DNA of 27,888 bases from an uncultured Collinsella sp. (GCA_959599095.1 CAUGGC010000026.1:1-27888), one strand, 5' to 3'. Counted from the stretch's first letter, positions 13,137 to 22,747 are shown. The notes: generated by a model not told the origin, from the sequence alone. Numbers and translations: made by a program.

Positions 13137-16100
13137 TAGTCGTCGTCGCTAGCACCCAACTGCTGCAGCAGCATGAGTGCCGCGGCCACGGGGCCGGTGC
13201 CGTCGTTGGCGTCGAGGCCGCGACCCAGGCCGCTGCCCGCGCCGGCGCCCGCCTTGTAGGGCACCGACAGCTTGCGGCTCTTGGGAAAGTTCACCGCGCC
13301 ATAGCGAGTCTTAAGCTCAAAGGCCACCTTCTTGGGCACGTCGACGCCCAAAAACGTGATGCGCCCACCGCTGAGCGTGACACTCTCGAGCCCCAGGCGC
13401 TCGCCGCGGACACGGATACGCGCGCGGTTGAACAGGTTGAGTCCCGCCAACGGCAGCTCGCCATGCGCAGCCTCGGTCTCCTCCTGCACCTCGTCGATAC
13501 TCTCCAGGTCCTCAGCCGCCGCGAGCTTGCGGTACACGAGCACGCGCTGGTCCACCGCCGGCAGGTACTCCTCGGACAAGAAGTAGTCGGCCGGCAGGTT
13601 GATGCCCACGCTCGCCGCCTCCACGCTGGCATCGTCGTCGCCGCGCGCCTCGGCCACGGCCTGTCCCAGCATCTGCGTAAACAGGTCAAAGCCCACACTC
13701 GACAGGTTGCCGTGCTGCTCGGCGCCCATGAGCGAACCGGCACCGCGGATCTCCAGGTCGCGCATGGCGATGCGCATGCCGCTGCCCAGGTCTTGGAACT
13801 CGGAAAGTGCGGTCAGGCGCGCCGTTGCCTCCTCGGTAAGCGGCAGCTCGCCGGGGAACATAAAGTACGCGTATGCCTGCGTGGCAGAGCGACCCACGCG
13901 GCCCTTGAGCTGGTAGAGCTGTGCCAGACCCAGACGCTGCGAGTCCTCGATGATGAGCGTGTTGGCCGTTGCGTTGTCGATGCCGCTCTCCACGATGGTC
14001 GTGGCGATAAGCACGTCGATCTTCTTGGTCGCGAACTCGATCATCACGTCCTCGACCTCGCGCGGGCTCATCTTGCCGTGTGCCACGCCCACGCGCGCCT
14101 CGGGCGCAGCCTCGTGCACGCGCGCCACGGCATCGTCGATGGTCTTGACGCGGTTGGACACGTAATACACCTGACCGCCGCGGCCCACCTCCAGGCGAAT
14201 CGCTGCACTCACCACGTCGGGGTCGTACTCCCCCACGTGCACGATCACGGGACGACGCCCGGTCGGCGGTGTGGTGATCAGGCTCATGTCGCGCACGCCG
14301 CTTGTGGCCATCTGCATGGTTCGCGGAATAGGCGTTGCCGAGAGCGTGAGCACGTCGATTTGCTCGCGCAGGTTTTTGAGCTGTTCCTTGTGCTGCACAC
14401 CAAAGCGCTGCTCTTCGTCGATGATCACCATGCCCAGGTTCTTGGGGTTCACATCGGCCGAAAGCAGACGGTGCGTGCCGATGAGCACATCAATCGTGCC
14501 CTCGGCAAACGCCTTGAGCGCGCGCTTTTGCTGCGCCGGGGTGCGGAAGCGGCTGAGCACCTCGACCTCCAGGCCAAACGGGGCAAAGCGCTCAAAGAAT
14601 GTCTCGTAGTGTTGTTGGGCCAGAATGGTCGTGGGGCAGAGCACCATGACCTGGCGGCCGGAGTCCACGCACTTAAAGGCCGCGCGCAGAGCGACCTCGG
14701 TCTTGCCGAAACCCACGTCGCCGCACAGCAGGCGGTCCATGGGCTTGGGCGCCTCCATGTCGGCCTTGATGTCGGCGATAGCCTCCAGCTGGTCGCGCGT
14801 CTCGTCGTAGGGGAAGCTCTCCTCCATCTCGATCTGCTCGGGCGTATCGGGCGGACAGGCGATACCGGTAATCGACGAGCGGCGCGTATACAGGTCGACC
14901 AGGTCAAACGCCAGCTTTTTGGCATTCTTGCGCGCCTTGTTGGTGGCCCGCGTCCAGTCGGCGGTGTTGAGCCTGGTCAAGCGCGGTTTATCGCCGTCGG
15001 GACCAACGTAGCGCGTAATGCGGTCAACCTGCTCCAGCGGCACGTAGAGTTTGTCGCCGTCGGCGTATTCCAGCAAAAAGTAGTCGCGTTCCTTGCCGCC
15101 CACTTCCTGGCGCGCGATCTCGCTAAAGAGCGCGATACCGTGGGTAGCGTGCACCACGTAGTCGCCCGGTTTAAATGGGAAGGTGATCTGCGTAATGTCA
15201 ACCTTGCGGCGGCTGCGCGCGCGGTTGGCATCCATGCGGGCGTTGAGGTCGGCAATCGAGAATACGGCCAGGTTGGCATCGGGCACCACCACGCCCTGCG
15301 GCAAGGCAGCATCGACAAAGGTCACGCGTCCGCGCGAGATGGTGGGCACGGCGGCACCGGCGGCAGCCTGGGCGGCACCCGCCTCGAGCGAGCGGGCGTT
15401 GAGCGCATCGGCCTTACGCTCGCGAATGGAAGCATGGGCCTCCTGGCGTGCGGCACGGTCGGCGGAATCCGCCGCTGCCACGCGCACGCGGTCGCCGATA
15501 GCGCCGGCATTTTCGGGCGCGGCGGTCAGCGATTCCTCAAAGGTAATGCCCTCGTCGCCAAAGGTGAGCTCCATCGACTCGCGCGCACCGCGGTCGGGGA
15601 TGGCAAACACGCAGGCATAGCGCTTGCCCACGACCTCCTGGATGCGCGTCATAAAACGGTTGTCCGAGCCTGCGATGGCAGGCTGCTCAATCTTGAGCTC
15701 GGCCGTCACCGCACCGCCGGCACGGATCAGGCTCACGTAGTTCAGACGCTGCTGGGAACCAAAGTCGAGTTGCTGGGCACGCACGTACAGGCCGTCCAGA
15801 CGGTCGACCCCCGCCTCGCCGGCACGTGCCTCGATATCCTCGTAGGCGCGCAGGCAATCGTCGAACAGCGAGCGCGGCTCGGACAGCACCACGAGCGCCT
15901 TGCCGCTCACGTGCGACAGCGGGCTCACGGTCTGGCCGTACATCACCGGCAAAAAGCGATCGAGCTCGGGCGTGACGATGCGCGCATCCACCATCTCGAG
16001 CAGCGCCGCCAGCTTGCTGTCATCCTGGCTGGCGCGATAGAGCGCCACATGCATGTTGTGGACGGCCTCGTCGGTAAGCGCCAGCTCACGGCAGGGGAAG

Positions 16101-16768
16101 ATCTCGATGCTGTCCTCGTTGCCGATGGTCTGGCCCGTCGAACTCACCATGCGGCGGATGCGGTCGATCTCGTCGCCAAAGAACTCAATGCGCACGGGCG
16201 CCTTTTCCTGCGCGGGAAACACCTCGACGGTGTCGCCGTGCACACGGAACAGGCCGGGCGCGTCGGCGGCGCTGGCATTGGTGTAGCCCATGCCCACCAG
16301 ACGCTGCGGCACCTCGTCAAAGGGAATCTCCTCGCCCACCGCAAAAGTAGTGGACTCCCAGTAGCGGCTCTCGACCGGCGGCACGCAGCGCAGCAGCGCG
16401 CGGGCCGAGGCGACCATGATGCAGTTGTCCCCGCGCACGATGCGCCCGAGCGCCTCGCAGCGCTGGGCTACCACGGCGTCGTCGGGCGCCTGCTCGCGCC
16501 AAGGGTAGTCCTTGCGCTCGGGAAAGCGGCACACGTGCGCCAGGCCCACATAGGCGGCCAGACTGCGTGCAGCGCGATCGGCCGCATCCTCGCCACTCAC
16601 GATGTAGACCGTGGGGCGCGGACGACGCGCAAACTGGGCGGCGGCCATAAGCGTGCGACCCGACTGAGACACGGCCAGCGTCACGTCCTCGCCAGCATCG
16701 AGCCCGGCCTCGACGGTTTGCAGTGCCTCGGCAGTGTAGAGCTGCGCGGCTATACGGTGAATGAGCAT
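13136..16768 (-). CDS. mfd: Transcription-repair coupling factor Mfd
   Basis: The 1210-residue ATP-dependent translocase removes RNA polymerase stalled at DNA lesions and recruits UvrA. Domains in order are a UvrB-like N-terminal part, a CarD-like RNA polymerase interaction domain at about 530-600 (FKPGDYVVHATHGIALF), the helicase core with Walker A GDVGFGKTEVA near 683 and the DEEQRFGV box near 784, then a TRCF C-terminal domain. The start is the ATG at 16766-16768 with CGGAGGAA six bases away; an upstream TTG lacks a site. Length and motifs are complete. A terminator-like hairpin lies about 30 bases upstream. Confidence 0.97.
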   Translation of the reverse strand: MLIHRIAAQLYTAEALQTVEAGLDAGEDVTLAVSQSGRTLMAAAQFARRPRPTVYIVSGEDAADRAARSLAAYVGLAHVCRFPERKDYPWREQAPDDAVVAQRCEALGRIVRGDNCIMVASARALLRCVPPVESRYWESTTFAVGEEIPFDEVPQRLVGMGYTNASAADAPGLFRVHGDTVEVFPAQEKAPVRIEFFGDEIDRIRRMVSSTGQTIGNEDSIEIFPCRELALTDEAVHNMHVALYRASQDDSKLAALLEMVDARIVTPELDRFLPVMYGQTVSPLSHVSGKALVVLSEPRSLFDDCLRAYEDIEARAGEAGVDRLDGLYVRAQQLDFGSQQRLNYVSLIRAGGAVTAELKIEQPAIAGSDNRFMTRIQEVVGKRYACVFAIPDRGARESMELTFGDEGITFEESLTAAPENAGAIGDRVRVAAADSADRAARQEAHASIRERKADALNARSLEAGAAQAAAGAAVPTISRGRVTFVDAALPQGVVVPDANLAVFSIADLNARMDANRARSRRKVDITQITFPFKPGDYVVHATHGIALFSEIARQEVGGKERDYFLLEYADGDKLYVPLEQVDRITRYVGPDGDKPRLTRLNTADWTRATNKARKNAKKLAFDLVDLYTRRSSITGIACPPDTPEQIEMEESFPYDETRDQLEAIADIKADMEAPKPMDRLLCGDVGFGKTEVALRAAFKCVDSGRQVMVLCPTTILAQQHYETFFERFAPFGLEVEVLSRFRTPAQQKRALKAFAEGTIDVLIGTHRLLSADVNPKNLGMVIIDEEQRFGVQHKEQLKNLREQIDVLTLSATPIPRTMQMATSGVRDMSLITTPPTGRRPVIVHVGEYDPDVVSAAIRLEVGRGGQVYYVSNRVKTIDDAVARVHEAAPEARVGVAHGKMSPREVEDVMIEFATKKIDVLIATTIVESGIDNATANTLIIEDSQRLGLAQLYQLKGRVGRSATQAYAYFMFPGELPLTEEATARLTALSEFQDLGSGMRIAMRDLEIRGAGSLMGAEQHGNLSSVGFDLFTQMLGQAVAEARGDDDASVEAASVGINLPADYFLSEEYLPAVDQRVLVYRKLAAAEDLESIDEVQEETEAAHGELPLAGLNLFNRARIRVRGERLGLESVTLSGGRITFLGVDVPKKVAFELKTRYGAVNFPKSRKLSVPYKAGAGAGSGLGRGLDANDGTGPVAAALMLLQQLGASDDD

Positions 16769-16798
16769 GCTGTTCCTCCGGCATTGCAACGCCAAAAG

Positions 16799-16821
16799 CC
16801 CGCCGGGGCAAGCTCGGCGGG
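16799..16821 (-). terminator. Terminator-like hairpin just before mfd
   Basis: CCCGCCG (16799-16805) pairs with CGGCGGG (16815-16821). On the minus strand it is followed by CTTTTGGCG and then the mfd ribosome site. It could insulate mfd from upstream transcription or act as an attenuator in the mfd leader. Confidence 0.5.
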
Positions 16822-16902
16822 TCGTTCGTCAAATTCATTGCTTGTCATGGTAGCGCATGGAGAGGACTCCAGCTCAAGCGCATGCCCAGCCCCGCAACAA
16901 AA

Positions 16903-16931
16903 ACGCCAGACGGGCAAGCCGCCTGGCGTTA
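16903..16931 (-). terminator. Rho-independent terminator after the zinc-ribbon gene
   Basis: AACGCCAG (16903-16910) pairs with CTGGCGTT (16924-16931), with an inner CGG/CCG. On the minus strand it is followed by TTTTTGTTG, 24 bases after the stop codon. Confidence 0.85.
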
Positions 16932-16954
16932 TCAGAGTGAGCTATACGCCGAGT

Positions 16955-18001
16955 CTAATCGTAGACGCCCATTTTAAGCAGTGTGAAGGTCGGAGCGCCG
17001 TCGCCCTGCGCGACGCGGACCGTGCAAGTCTCGGTACGGCCCATGGATGCGTCCGCTTGAATTGCGGCGATGAACTGGTTCTTTGGCAGGCCGTAAGTGC
17101 TCTCGGGGATGTCGGAAGGAAGTAACATGCCGCCAGCACTGTAGACCTCATAGGTGAGCTCGTAGATGTTGTCGCCAAGGTCAGTCGCGCCCGTAACGAT
17201 GGCACACGGTGGGTTGTAATTTCCCTGGCCATATTCCTGTTTCAGATACAAGTACCCACCATGCGCTTCGGCCGAATCAGGAATCGCCTGCCCCTCCGGC
17301 GTTCTGTCATAAGTCATATCGGCATCGGAAAGCGTCAGACCCGTCAAGCGGTTGAGTTCCCTATTGATCACATCAGTCGCCACACGCTGGCTATTACCGT
17401 TGTCATAGTCGCCTTTCTCGATTCGATACGGCGCGTTGTCAATAAAATGGCACCAGATAAACTTAACCAGCTTGTATTTCTCGTCATCAGAAAGGCCGTC
17501 AGTCGAATCGAAGCCGCCCGTCTGATACCAGTCCCGATCGAAGTGCTCCTCCGTAAAGTTCGACAGGAACAGATTCGCGGCGGCATAGGTTGCCTGGTCA
17601 TTGAGGTCGACCTTTACGCTGCTGCCCGTCTGCTCGGTCTCTTCCGGCTCTTCTTGCTCATCGGCAGGCTTCTCCTTGGCGCCTCCCTTGTCCTTGTGCT
17701 CGGCTGAACCCTCGTCGGACCCCAGTACCGTAATCTGCGATGAGTTGCCCTGCCCAAGCGGACCCAGCACGCCGGTCAGCGCCAGAGCGGCACCGCCGGC
17801 AACGAGCACGCCCACCACGCACATGCCGACAATCACCGCGCGCTTATGTGACTTCTTCTGCACGGGAGGCATCCCTGCCGCCGGCATCGATGCGGGCTCA
17901 GCAGGCGCGGCCGCCGGAGAGGCAGCGCCCATGCGCGCCCCGCAGTTCGTGCAAAAATCGGTTCCGTCGGGCATCTCGGAGCCACACTTGGTGCAAAACA
18001 T
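16955..18001 (-). CDS. Zinc-ribbon protein with one membrane anchor, unknown function
   Basis: The 348-residue protein begins with a four-cysteine zinc ribbon (Cys3, Cys6, Cys17, Cys20). An Ala/Pro-rich linker, one membrane span at about 54-77, a long Glu/Lys-rich acidic linker (about 98-130) and a C-terminal domain of about 215 residues follow. The C-terminal domain should face outside. It has aromatic and acidic patches but no motif I can name. This ribbon-anchor-exodomain layout is common in actinobacteria and Firmicutes, mostly without known function. The ATG at 17999-18001 lies ten bases after GAGGGG; an upstream ATG has no ribosome site. It is bounded by its own terminator. Confidence 0.75.
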   Translation of the reverse strand: MFCTKCGSEMPDGTDFCTNCGARMGAASPAAAPAEPASMPAAGMPPVQKKSHKRAVIVGMCVVGVLVAGGAALALTGVLGPLGQGNSSQITVLGSDEGSAEHKDKGGAKEKPADEQEEPEETEQTGSSVKVDLNDQATYAAANLFLSNFTEEHFDRDWYQTGGFDSTDGLSDDEKYKLVKFIWCHFIDNAPYRIEKGDYDNGNSQRVATDVINRELNRLTGLTLSDADMTYDRTPEGQAIPDSAEAHGGYLYLKQEYGQGNYNPPCAIVTGATDLGDNIYELTYEVYSAGGMLLPSDIPESTYGLPKNQFIAAIQADASMGRTETCTVRVAQGDGAPTFTLLKMGVYD

Positions 18002-18045
18002 ATTCGGGCATCCCCTCACAACAAACGGCATCTGTCGCCATCATA

Positions 18046-18064
18046 TTGAGCCCTCGCGGCTCAA
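18046..18064. promoter_or_regulatory. Inverted repeat over the zinc-ribbon gene promoter
   Basis: TTGAGCC (18046-18052) is inverted at 18058-18064. On the minus strand it directly precedes TATGAT, a likely -10. A second interrupted palindrome, TGTTGCACAACA, lies at 18068-18079. Either may be an operator. Confidence 0.35.
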
Positions 18065-18119
18065 ATGTGTTGCACAACAATGACCTCAACCTTCGGACGC
18101 CGGCAAAGCGTGCCGGACC

Positions 18120-18785
18120 CTACCCCGTCACCCGTACGCTGGGGCAAAGGTCTGCCAGTGGGCACTCGTCGCACTTGGGTTTGCGGGCGTCGCAGATTTC
18201 GCGGCCAAAGGTGATCCACTGGTGATTGACCGACTCCCAATACTCGTGCGGCAAGATCTTGAGCAGATCCTGCTCGGTCTTGAGCGGCTCTTTGGCGTGC
18301 GTCTTGGGACTCAGCATCAGGCGATGCGCGATACGGTTGACGTGCGTATCCACCGCGATGCCTTCCACAATGCCATACCCCACGTTGAGCACGATGTTCG
18401 CCGTCTTGCGCCCCACACCCGGCAGTTTGACGAGCTCCTTCATATCCGCCGGCACTACACCGCCGTAATCGGCAACGATCATCTGCGCCGCTTCCACGGC
18501 GTGTTTGGCCTTGCTCTTGTAGAAGCCAAGCGACTTGATCGTGTCCGCCACGTCGGCAACACTCGCCCCGGCCATGGCCTCGGGCGTGGGCCACTGGGCA
18601 AACAGCCGCGGCGTCACCTTGTTGACTTGCGCGTCGGTCGTTTGCGCCGAGAGCAGCACCGCGATGAGCAGCCTAAAGGGATTCTCGTGGTCCAAGAAGC
18701 ACTCGACCGGGCCATAGCGACGGTTAAGGCGCTCGCACACCTCGATGGCGCGCTCGCGTTTGGCGGCATTGGTCTCGCGTGGCAT
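18120..18785 (-). CDS. nth: Endonuclease III (DNA glycosylase/AP lyase)
   Basis: The 221-residue base-excision enzyme removes oxidised pyrimidines and cuts the abasic site. The helix-hairpin-helix is LPGVGRKTANIVL with catalytic Lys127, followed by Asp146 in VDTHVNRIAHR. The iron-sulfur cluster cysteines are Cys198, Cys205, Cys208 and Cys214 in the canonical 6-2-5 spacing. The start is the ATG at 18783-18785, where GAGGAG lies five bases upstream; an earlier in-frame ATG has no site. A short hairpin (18100-18116) follows the stop codon without a T run. Confidence 0.96.
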   Translation of the reverse strand: MPRETNAAKRERAIEVCERLNRRYGPVECFLDHENPFRLLIAVLLSAQTTDAQVNKVTPRLFAQWPTPEAMAGASVADVADTIKSLGFYKSKAKHAVEAAQMIVADYGGVVPADMKELVKLPGVGRKTANIVLNVGYGIVEGIAVDTHVNRIAHRLMLSPKTHAKEPLKTEQDLLKILPHEYWESVNHQWITFGREICDARKPKCDECPLADLCPSVRVTG

Positions 18786-18848
18786 AACGACTCCTCGGCT
18801 CGGCGGCATAACAAACCTATGGGCACGATTGTCCCACGTATGGGGTCT

Positions 18849-20651
18849 TTACGCCTCCAAAAATGCGCCGGTCTGGCGGCCCCACAGGCTTGCGTACTCG
18901 CCGCCAGCCTCGACAAGCTGCGCATGCGTACCGTCCTCGACAATCTCGCCGTCCGCCAGCACCACGATGCGGTCGAGCGCCGCCACGGTGGACAGGCGAT
19001 GCGCCACCACAATGGAGGTGCGGCCGCGCATCAGGTTCTCGAGCGCCTCCTGCACCAGCGCCTCGGACTCACTGTCCAGGGCAGACGTCGCCTCGTCGAG
19101 CACCAGAATCGGCGCATCGGTCAGAATAGCGCGGGCAATGGCCACGCGCTGGCGCTGGCCGCCCGAAAGCTTAACGCCCCGCTCGCCCACCATGGTGTCA
19201 AAGCCACGGGGCAGGCGGTCGATAAACTCGGTCGCATTAGCCAAGCGAGCCGCTTCGCGGATCTGCTCGTCGGTAGCGTCGGGGCGGCCGTAGGCGATAT
19301 TCTCGCGAATGGAGCGATGGAACAGCAGCGCCTCCTGCGGCACGTAGGCAACTTGGCGGCGCAGGCTCTGCTGCGTGCAGCGCGAAACGTCCTGGCCGTC
19401 CACGAGCACGCGGCCGACCTGTACGTCGTCCAGGCGCAGCAACAGCTTGGTGAGTGTCGTCTTGCCCGAGCCCGATTTGCCCACCAGGCCCACGCGCTGG
19501 CCCGCCGCCACATGGAGCGTCAGGTCGTCGAACACGCTCTCGCCCGCCGCGGCATCACGGTATGCAAAGCTCAAGTGCTCAAAATCAATCGCGCCCTCGC
19601 ACACCTTGAGCTCGGGGGCATTCTCGTCGTCTGCCACCAGACGCGGCTCGTCCAGCACGCGCGTCATCTCGGCCGCATCGCCCAGCGCGCGGTTGATGCG
19701 CTGCATCATGGAGCTCACGTAGTTCAGCCGCATGGTGAGGTTGTACGTATAGGTAAAGATCATGACGAGCGCGCCGGCCGAGATGCCAAACCACGCGTTG
19801 CCGCCCGCCACGAACACACTCACCACGGCCATGGTGATGACGATAAGGCCCGAGGTCGTAAAGTTGCGCTGCATCATGGCGTGCATCGATACCGTTTCGG
19901 CATCGCGCGCGGCGCGGTCGGCGGCATCGAACAGCTCGCGCTCAAAGTCCTCGCGCCCGCAGGTCTTGACGGCCAGGATATTCGTGACTGCGTCGGACAG
20001 CACGCCCGACAGCTTGTTCTGCGCGGCGGACGTCGCGGCCGAAAGCGGCATGATGCGCTTATACATAAGCCAGACAAACGCAATGTAGACGACCATGATG
20101 CCCACCAGGATCACGGTAAACGTCGGCACCACCGGGGCGAGCGCCGCCACCGTGCAGACGACCGAGGTGATAGTGGGAATGAGCGAATACACCGTCACGT
20201 CCACCAGCCCCGTGTAGCCGCTCATAAAACGGCTCGTCTGGCTCACGAGCGATCCGCCAAAGCGACTGGTGTGGAATGTCATGGATTGATTGGAGAGCGT
20301 GTCGAAGCACAGGCGCGCCAGGTGATAGTTGCCCGCAATCTCGAGCTTGTAGACGGTGTAGTCCTGCAGCTTGGAGAGGATCTGGCCTACCAGGTTAACG
20401 AGCACGAGCGCCAGAATGTAGGGGCCAAAGACCTCAAGCACCTGGTCGCCCGCCACGGGGCCGGTCTGGACGCGGTCGACGATAAGCGCCATCACGTAGG
20501 TGTTGGCAAACGTGAGCAAAAAGATATAGCCCGCCGACGAAAATACCGAGAGAAAGACGATCAGCGGCTGCGTGCGCGTGACATCCCAAAAACGCTGCAG
20601 CGTGCGGCGCACGGTGGAGCGTTTGAGCGGACTGGTGCTTCTCTGAGACAT
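18849..20651 (-). CDS. ABC transporter, fused permease and ATPase (MsbA/LmrA-like)
   Basis: This 600-residue half-transporter has an N-terminal membrane domain with six helices (about 30-330) and a C-terminal ATPase. Walker A is GKSGSGKTTL near 394. The rest follows in order: a Q-loop (YVPQEALLF), the signature LSGGQRQRVA near 497, Walker B with LDEATSALD and the switch His in VVAHRLSTV. It should dimerise and export lipids, drugs or peptides; the substrate is not visible. The ATG at 20649-20651 has AAAGGA upstream. Only one half-transporter gene is present, so a homodimer is likely. Confidence 0.92.
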   Translation of the reverse strand: MSQRSTSPLKRSTVRRTLQRFWDVTRTQPLIVFLSVFSSAGYIFLLTFANTYVMALIVDRVQTGPVAGDQVLEVFGPYILALVLVNLVGQILSKLQDYTVYKLEIAGNYHLARLCFDTLSNQSMTFHTSRFGGSLVSQTSRFMSGYTGLVDVTVYSLIPTITSVVCTVAALAPVVPTFTVILVGIMVVYIAFVWLMYKRIMPLSAATSAAQNKLSGVLSDAVTNILAVKTCGREDFERELFDAADRAARDAETVSMHAMMQRNFTTSGLIVITMAVVSVFVAGGNAWFGISAGALVMIFTYTYNLTMRLNYVSSMMQRINRALGDAAEMTRVLDEPRLVADDENAPELKVCEGAIDFEHLSFAYRDAAAGESVFDDLTLHVAAGQRVGLVGKSGSGKTTLTKLLLRLDDVQVGRVLVDGQDVSRCTQQSLRRQVAYVPQEALLFHRSIRENIAYGRPDATDEQIREAARLANATEFIDRLPRGFDTMVGERGVKLSGGQRQRVAIARAILTDAPILVLDEATSALDSESEALVQEALENLMRGRTSIVVAHRLSTVAALDRIVVLADGEIVEDGTHAQLVEAGGEYASLWGRQTGAFLEA

Positions 20652-20728
20652 GGGCTTCCTTTCGCGTCTGGCAGGGCGAAACGCCATTGTTGCACACCGA
20701 AGCGCGCTTCAGGCACGTGCGACGCGAA

Positions 20729-20749
20729 AAGCGCTCGCGCTCCGCGCTT
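20729..20749 (-). terminator. Possible terminator after the rmuC-like gene
   Basis: AAGCGC (20729-20734) pairs with GCGCTT (20744-20749). On the minus strand it is followed by TTCGCG, about 30 bases after the stop codon. The stem is short. Confidence 0.4.
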
Positions 20750-20776
20750 GCGCAGACGCCCCGCCGTCAGATGCAG

Positions 20777-22132
20777 CTAGTCCTCGTCTTCCTGGCCCGC
20801 GAGTAAGCCTGCGGACTCCAAGCCCAGAATCGCGTCGGCCTCCCGCGCGTCTTCCAGCGCGTCGATGTCCTTGAGCTTGCGCTCCATAACGTTGGTGCGC
20901 GTGGTGATAATGCCCTCGACCGTCTTGCCCGCGGTCTCGATCTGCTGCTGCGCGCGACGCAGTGCCGCCTGATAGCGCGGCAGCTCGGCCTTGACGGCGG
21001 AAAGCACGCGCAGCACGTCATCGGTGCGTTTTTGCAGCCTAAACGTCTGGTAGCTCATCTGCAGACTGTTGAGGATGGCGGCCATGGTGCTGGGACCGGC
21101 AACGTTGACGTGATAGTCGCGACCCAGGGTCTCGATAAGCCCGGGGCGACTGACGACCTCGGCATACAGGCCCTCAAACGGCACGAACATGATGCCAAAA
21201 TTGGTCGTCGCGGGCACGCTCAGGTACTTCTCACAAATATCCTTTGCCTCGCGCTTCACCATCATATCGAGCGTCTTGCGCGCGGCGGCAACGGCCTCCG
21301 CGTCGCCCGACTCCTGGGCGTCGAGCAGATGCTCATATGCATCGCCCGGGAATTTGGAGTCAATCGGCAGCAGCACGGGGTCGCCCTCGTCTACCGGCAG
21401 CTTGACGGCAAACTCAACACGCTCCGAGGCGCCAGGCTTGGTGGCCACGTTTTCCAGATACTGGTCGGGCGTAAGAATGTCCGCCAGGATTGCGCCCAGC
21501 TGCACCTCGCCCAAAATGCCGCGTGCCTTCACATTGCCCAGCACGCGCTTAAGGTCGCCCACGCCGGTGGCGATAGACTGCATGTCACCCAGGCCCTTGT
21601 ACACGGCCTCGAGCTGGTCACTCACTTGCTTAAACGATGCAGACAGACGGTCGTTGAGCGTACGGGAAAGCTTTTCGTCCACCGTCGCGCGCATCTGATC
21701 GAGCTGCACGTTGTTGTCCTTGCGGATGGCGCCCAGCTGTGCATCGACCGTCTCGCGCACCTTGTCCAGGCGGTGCTCGATGCCCTCGCGGTTGGCGCCG
21801 AGCTGTTGGGCCGTCTCACGGCGCAGGTCATCCATACGGTCGCCAGCCTGCGAGAACTCGCGCGCAATGGTCAGGTAGCGTTGCTGCTCCACGGCGGCGT
21901 CGGTCGTCTGCTGCTGCGCGATGGCATTTGCCGTGCGGCGGGTTTCTGCCAGCGCGACGTTGAGGGCATCGAGCGTGCTATTGGCCTGCTCGAGCGCGGC
22001 CAGCATCTCTGCCCCGCTATCGCCGCGCTCCCGCAGCTCGGCACGAAGGCTTTTAAGCTGCAGGGCGCAAACCACAGCAACTCCCACCGCCACCAAGGCA
22101 ATCACAACAAGCGCAATATCAATAGCAGACAT
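20777..22132 (-). CDS. rmuC: RmuC-family DNA recombination protein
   Basis: The 451-residue protein has one N-terminal membrane segment (about 4-22) and a long coiled coil (about 25-190) rich in Gln, Glu and Arg. A nuclease-like RmuC domain follows at about 195-430, with the family words VKARGILGEVQLGAIL, LPIDSKFPGDAYEHL and NFGIMFVPFEGLYAEV. RmuC limits DNA inversions at short repeats in E. coli, and the fold resembles PD-(D/E)XK nucleases. The ATG at 22130-22132 is preceded by GGAG at a short three-base gap, so the true start might differ slightly. Confidence 0.92.
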   Translation of the reverse strand: MSAIDIALVVIALVAVGVAVVCALQLKSLRAELRERGDSGAEMLAALEQANSTLDALNVALAETRRTANAIAQQQTTDAAVEQQRYLTIAREFSQAGDRMDDLRRETAQQLGANREGIEHRLDKVRETVDAQLGAIRKDNNVQLDQMRATVDEKLSRTLNDRLSASFKQVSDQLEAVYKGLGDMQSIATGVGDLKRVLGNVKARGILGEVQLGAILADILTPDQYLENVATKPGASERVEFAVKLPVDEGDPVLLPIDSKFPGDAYEHLLDAQESGDAEAVAAARKTLDMMVKREAKDICEKYLSVPATTNFGIMFVPFEGLYAEVVSRPGLIETLGRDYHVNVAGPSTMAAILNSLQMSYQTFRLQKRTDDVLRVLSAVKAELPRYQAALRRAQQQIETAGKTVEGIITTRTNVMERKLKDIDALEDAREADAILGLESAGLLAGQEDED

Positions 22133-22183
22133 AGACTCCGCCCAACAAACTCAATCGATCACCAATCAAAACCGCGACCAATC

Positions 22184-22747
22184 TTACCCCGCCACACGCA
22201 CCGGGCGCCCGGCCCCTTCTTGGGTGCCCCTCTCCTCCGCATATTCCATAATGCGGCGCGCCGTTTTCCTGCTCACCTTTGAGTCATCGCCGGCCAAGTA
22301 TGCGTATACGTTTCCTTTATTCAGGTGCAGAGCACGGCAGATGCCATAGCGCGTTACACCCGATTCCTCCAATGCTTCCAGTGTTCTCTTTCTCATCAGG
22401 GCGTTCACCCTTCTGTCGGCCGCTGGCTTTTCTTTCACCCCTCTATACGCGTGCCAAACGTTGGCGTAACGATTGGGGAGCTTATCCTCGGCGCATAGAG
22501 ATGCCAGGCTACCCGCTTGGCCATACAGAGACAAAACACCTCGATAGCTCTCTTCCATCCACGAGCCCTCGGATAAACCCAGAACGTATTCGGCTTTTCC
22601 CTGCGCCAAAGCGAGCAAGAACAGAGGCTCCGCCACGCGCGGCGCAACCGTCGTCGCCTGCTCAACCAGTTTTCTAAAACTCAGCGACTGTTGCCCGGAC
22701 AGCTCTCGGCAATAGCCTTTCAAAAATCCCTCAAAAGTCAGATTCAA
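22184..22747 (-). CDS. Helix-turn-helix protein, candidate partner/antitoxin of the nucleotidyltransferase
   Basis: The 187-residue protein starts at a TTG (22745-22747) that overlaps the TGA of the upstream gene as TTGA, with AAAGGAGG well placed. This indicates translational coupling. The first 120 residues are helical with no motif I recognise. Residues about 131-170 (GICRALHLNKGNVYAYLAGD) look like a helix-turn-helix, followed by a basic tail. A DNA-binding protein coupled to a nucleotidyltransferase-fold gene suggests a toxin-antitoxin or abortive-infection pair, with this product likely the antitoxin and autoregulator. Function is inferred. Confidence 0.65.
   Translation of the reverse strand: MNLTFEGFLKGYCRELSGQQSLSFRKLVEQATTVAPRVAEPLFLLALAQGKAEYVLGLSEGSWMEESYRGVLSLYGQAGSLASLCAEDKLPNRYANVWHAYRGVKEKPAADRRVNALMRKRTLEALEESGVTRYGICRALHLNKGNVYAYLAGDDSKVSRKTARRIMEYAEERGTQEGAGRPVRVAG

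Noticed and set aside
13103..17125. A 1340-codon open frame on the plus strand opposite mfd
   Set aside because: It is a by-product of high GC codon use on the other strand. It has no known domains or ribosome site, while mfd is complete and conserved.
18222..20780. An 852-codon plus-strand open frame opposite nth and the ABC transporter gene
   Set aside because: The composition is Arg/His-rich nonsense and the opposite strand encodes two full-length known proteins.
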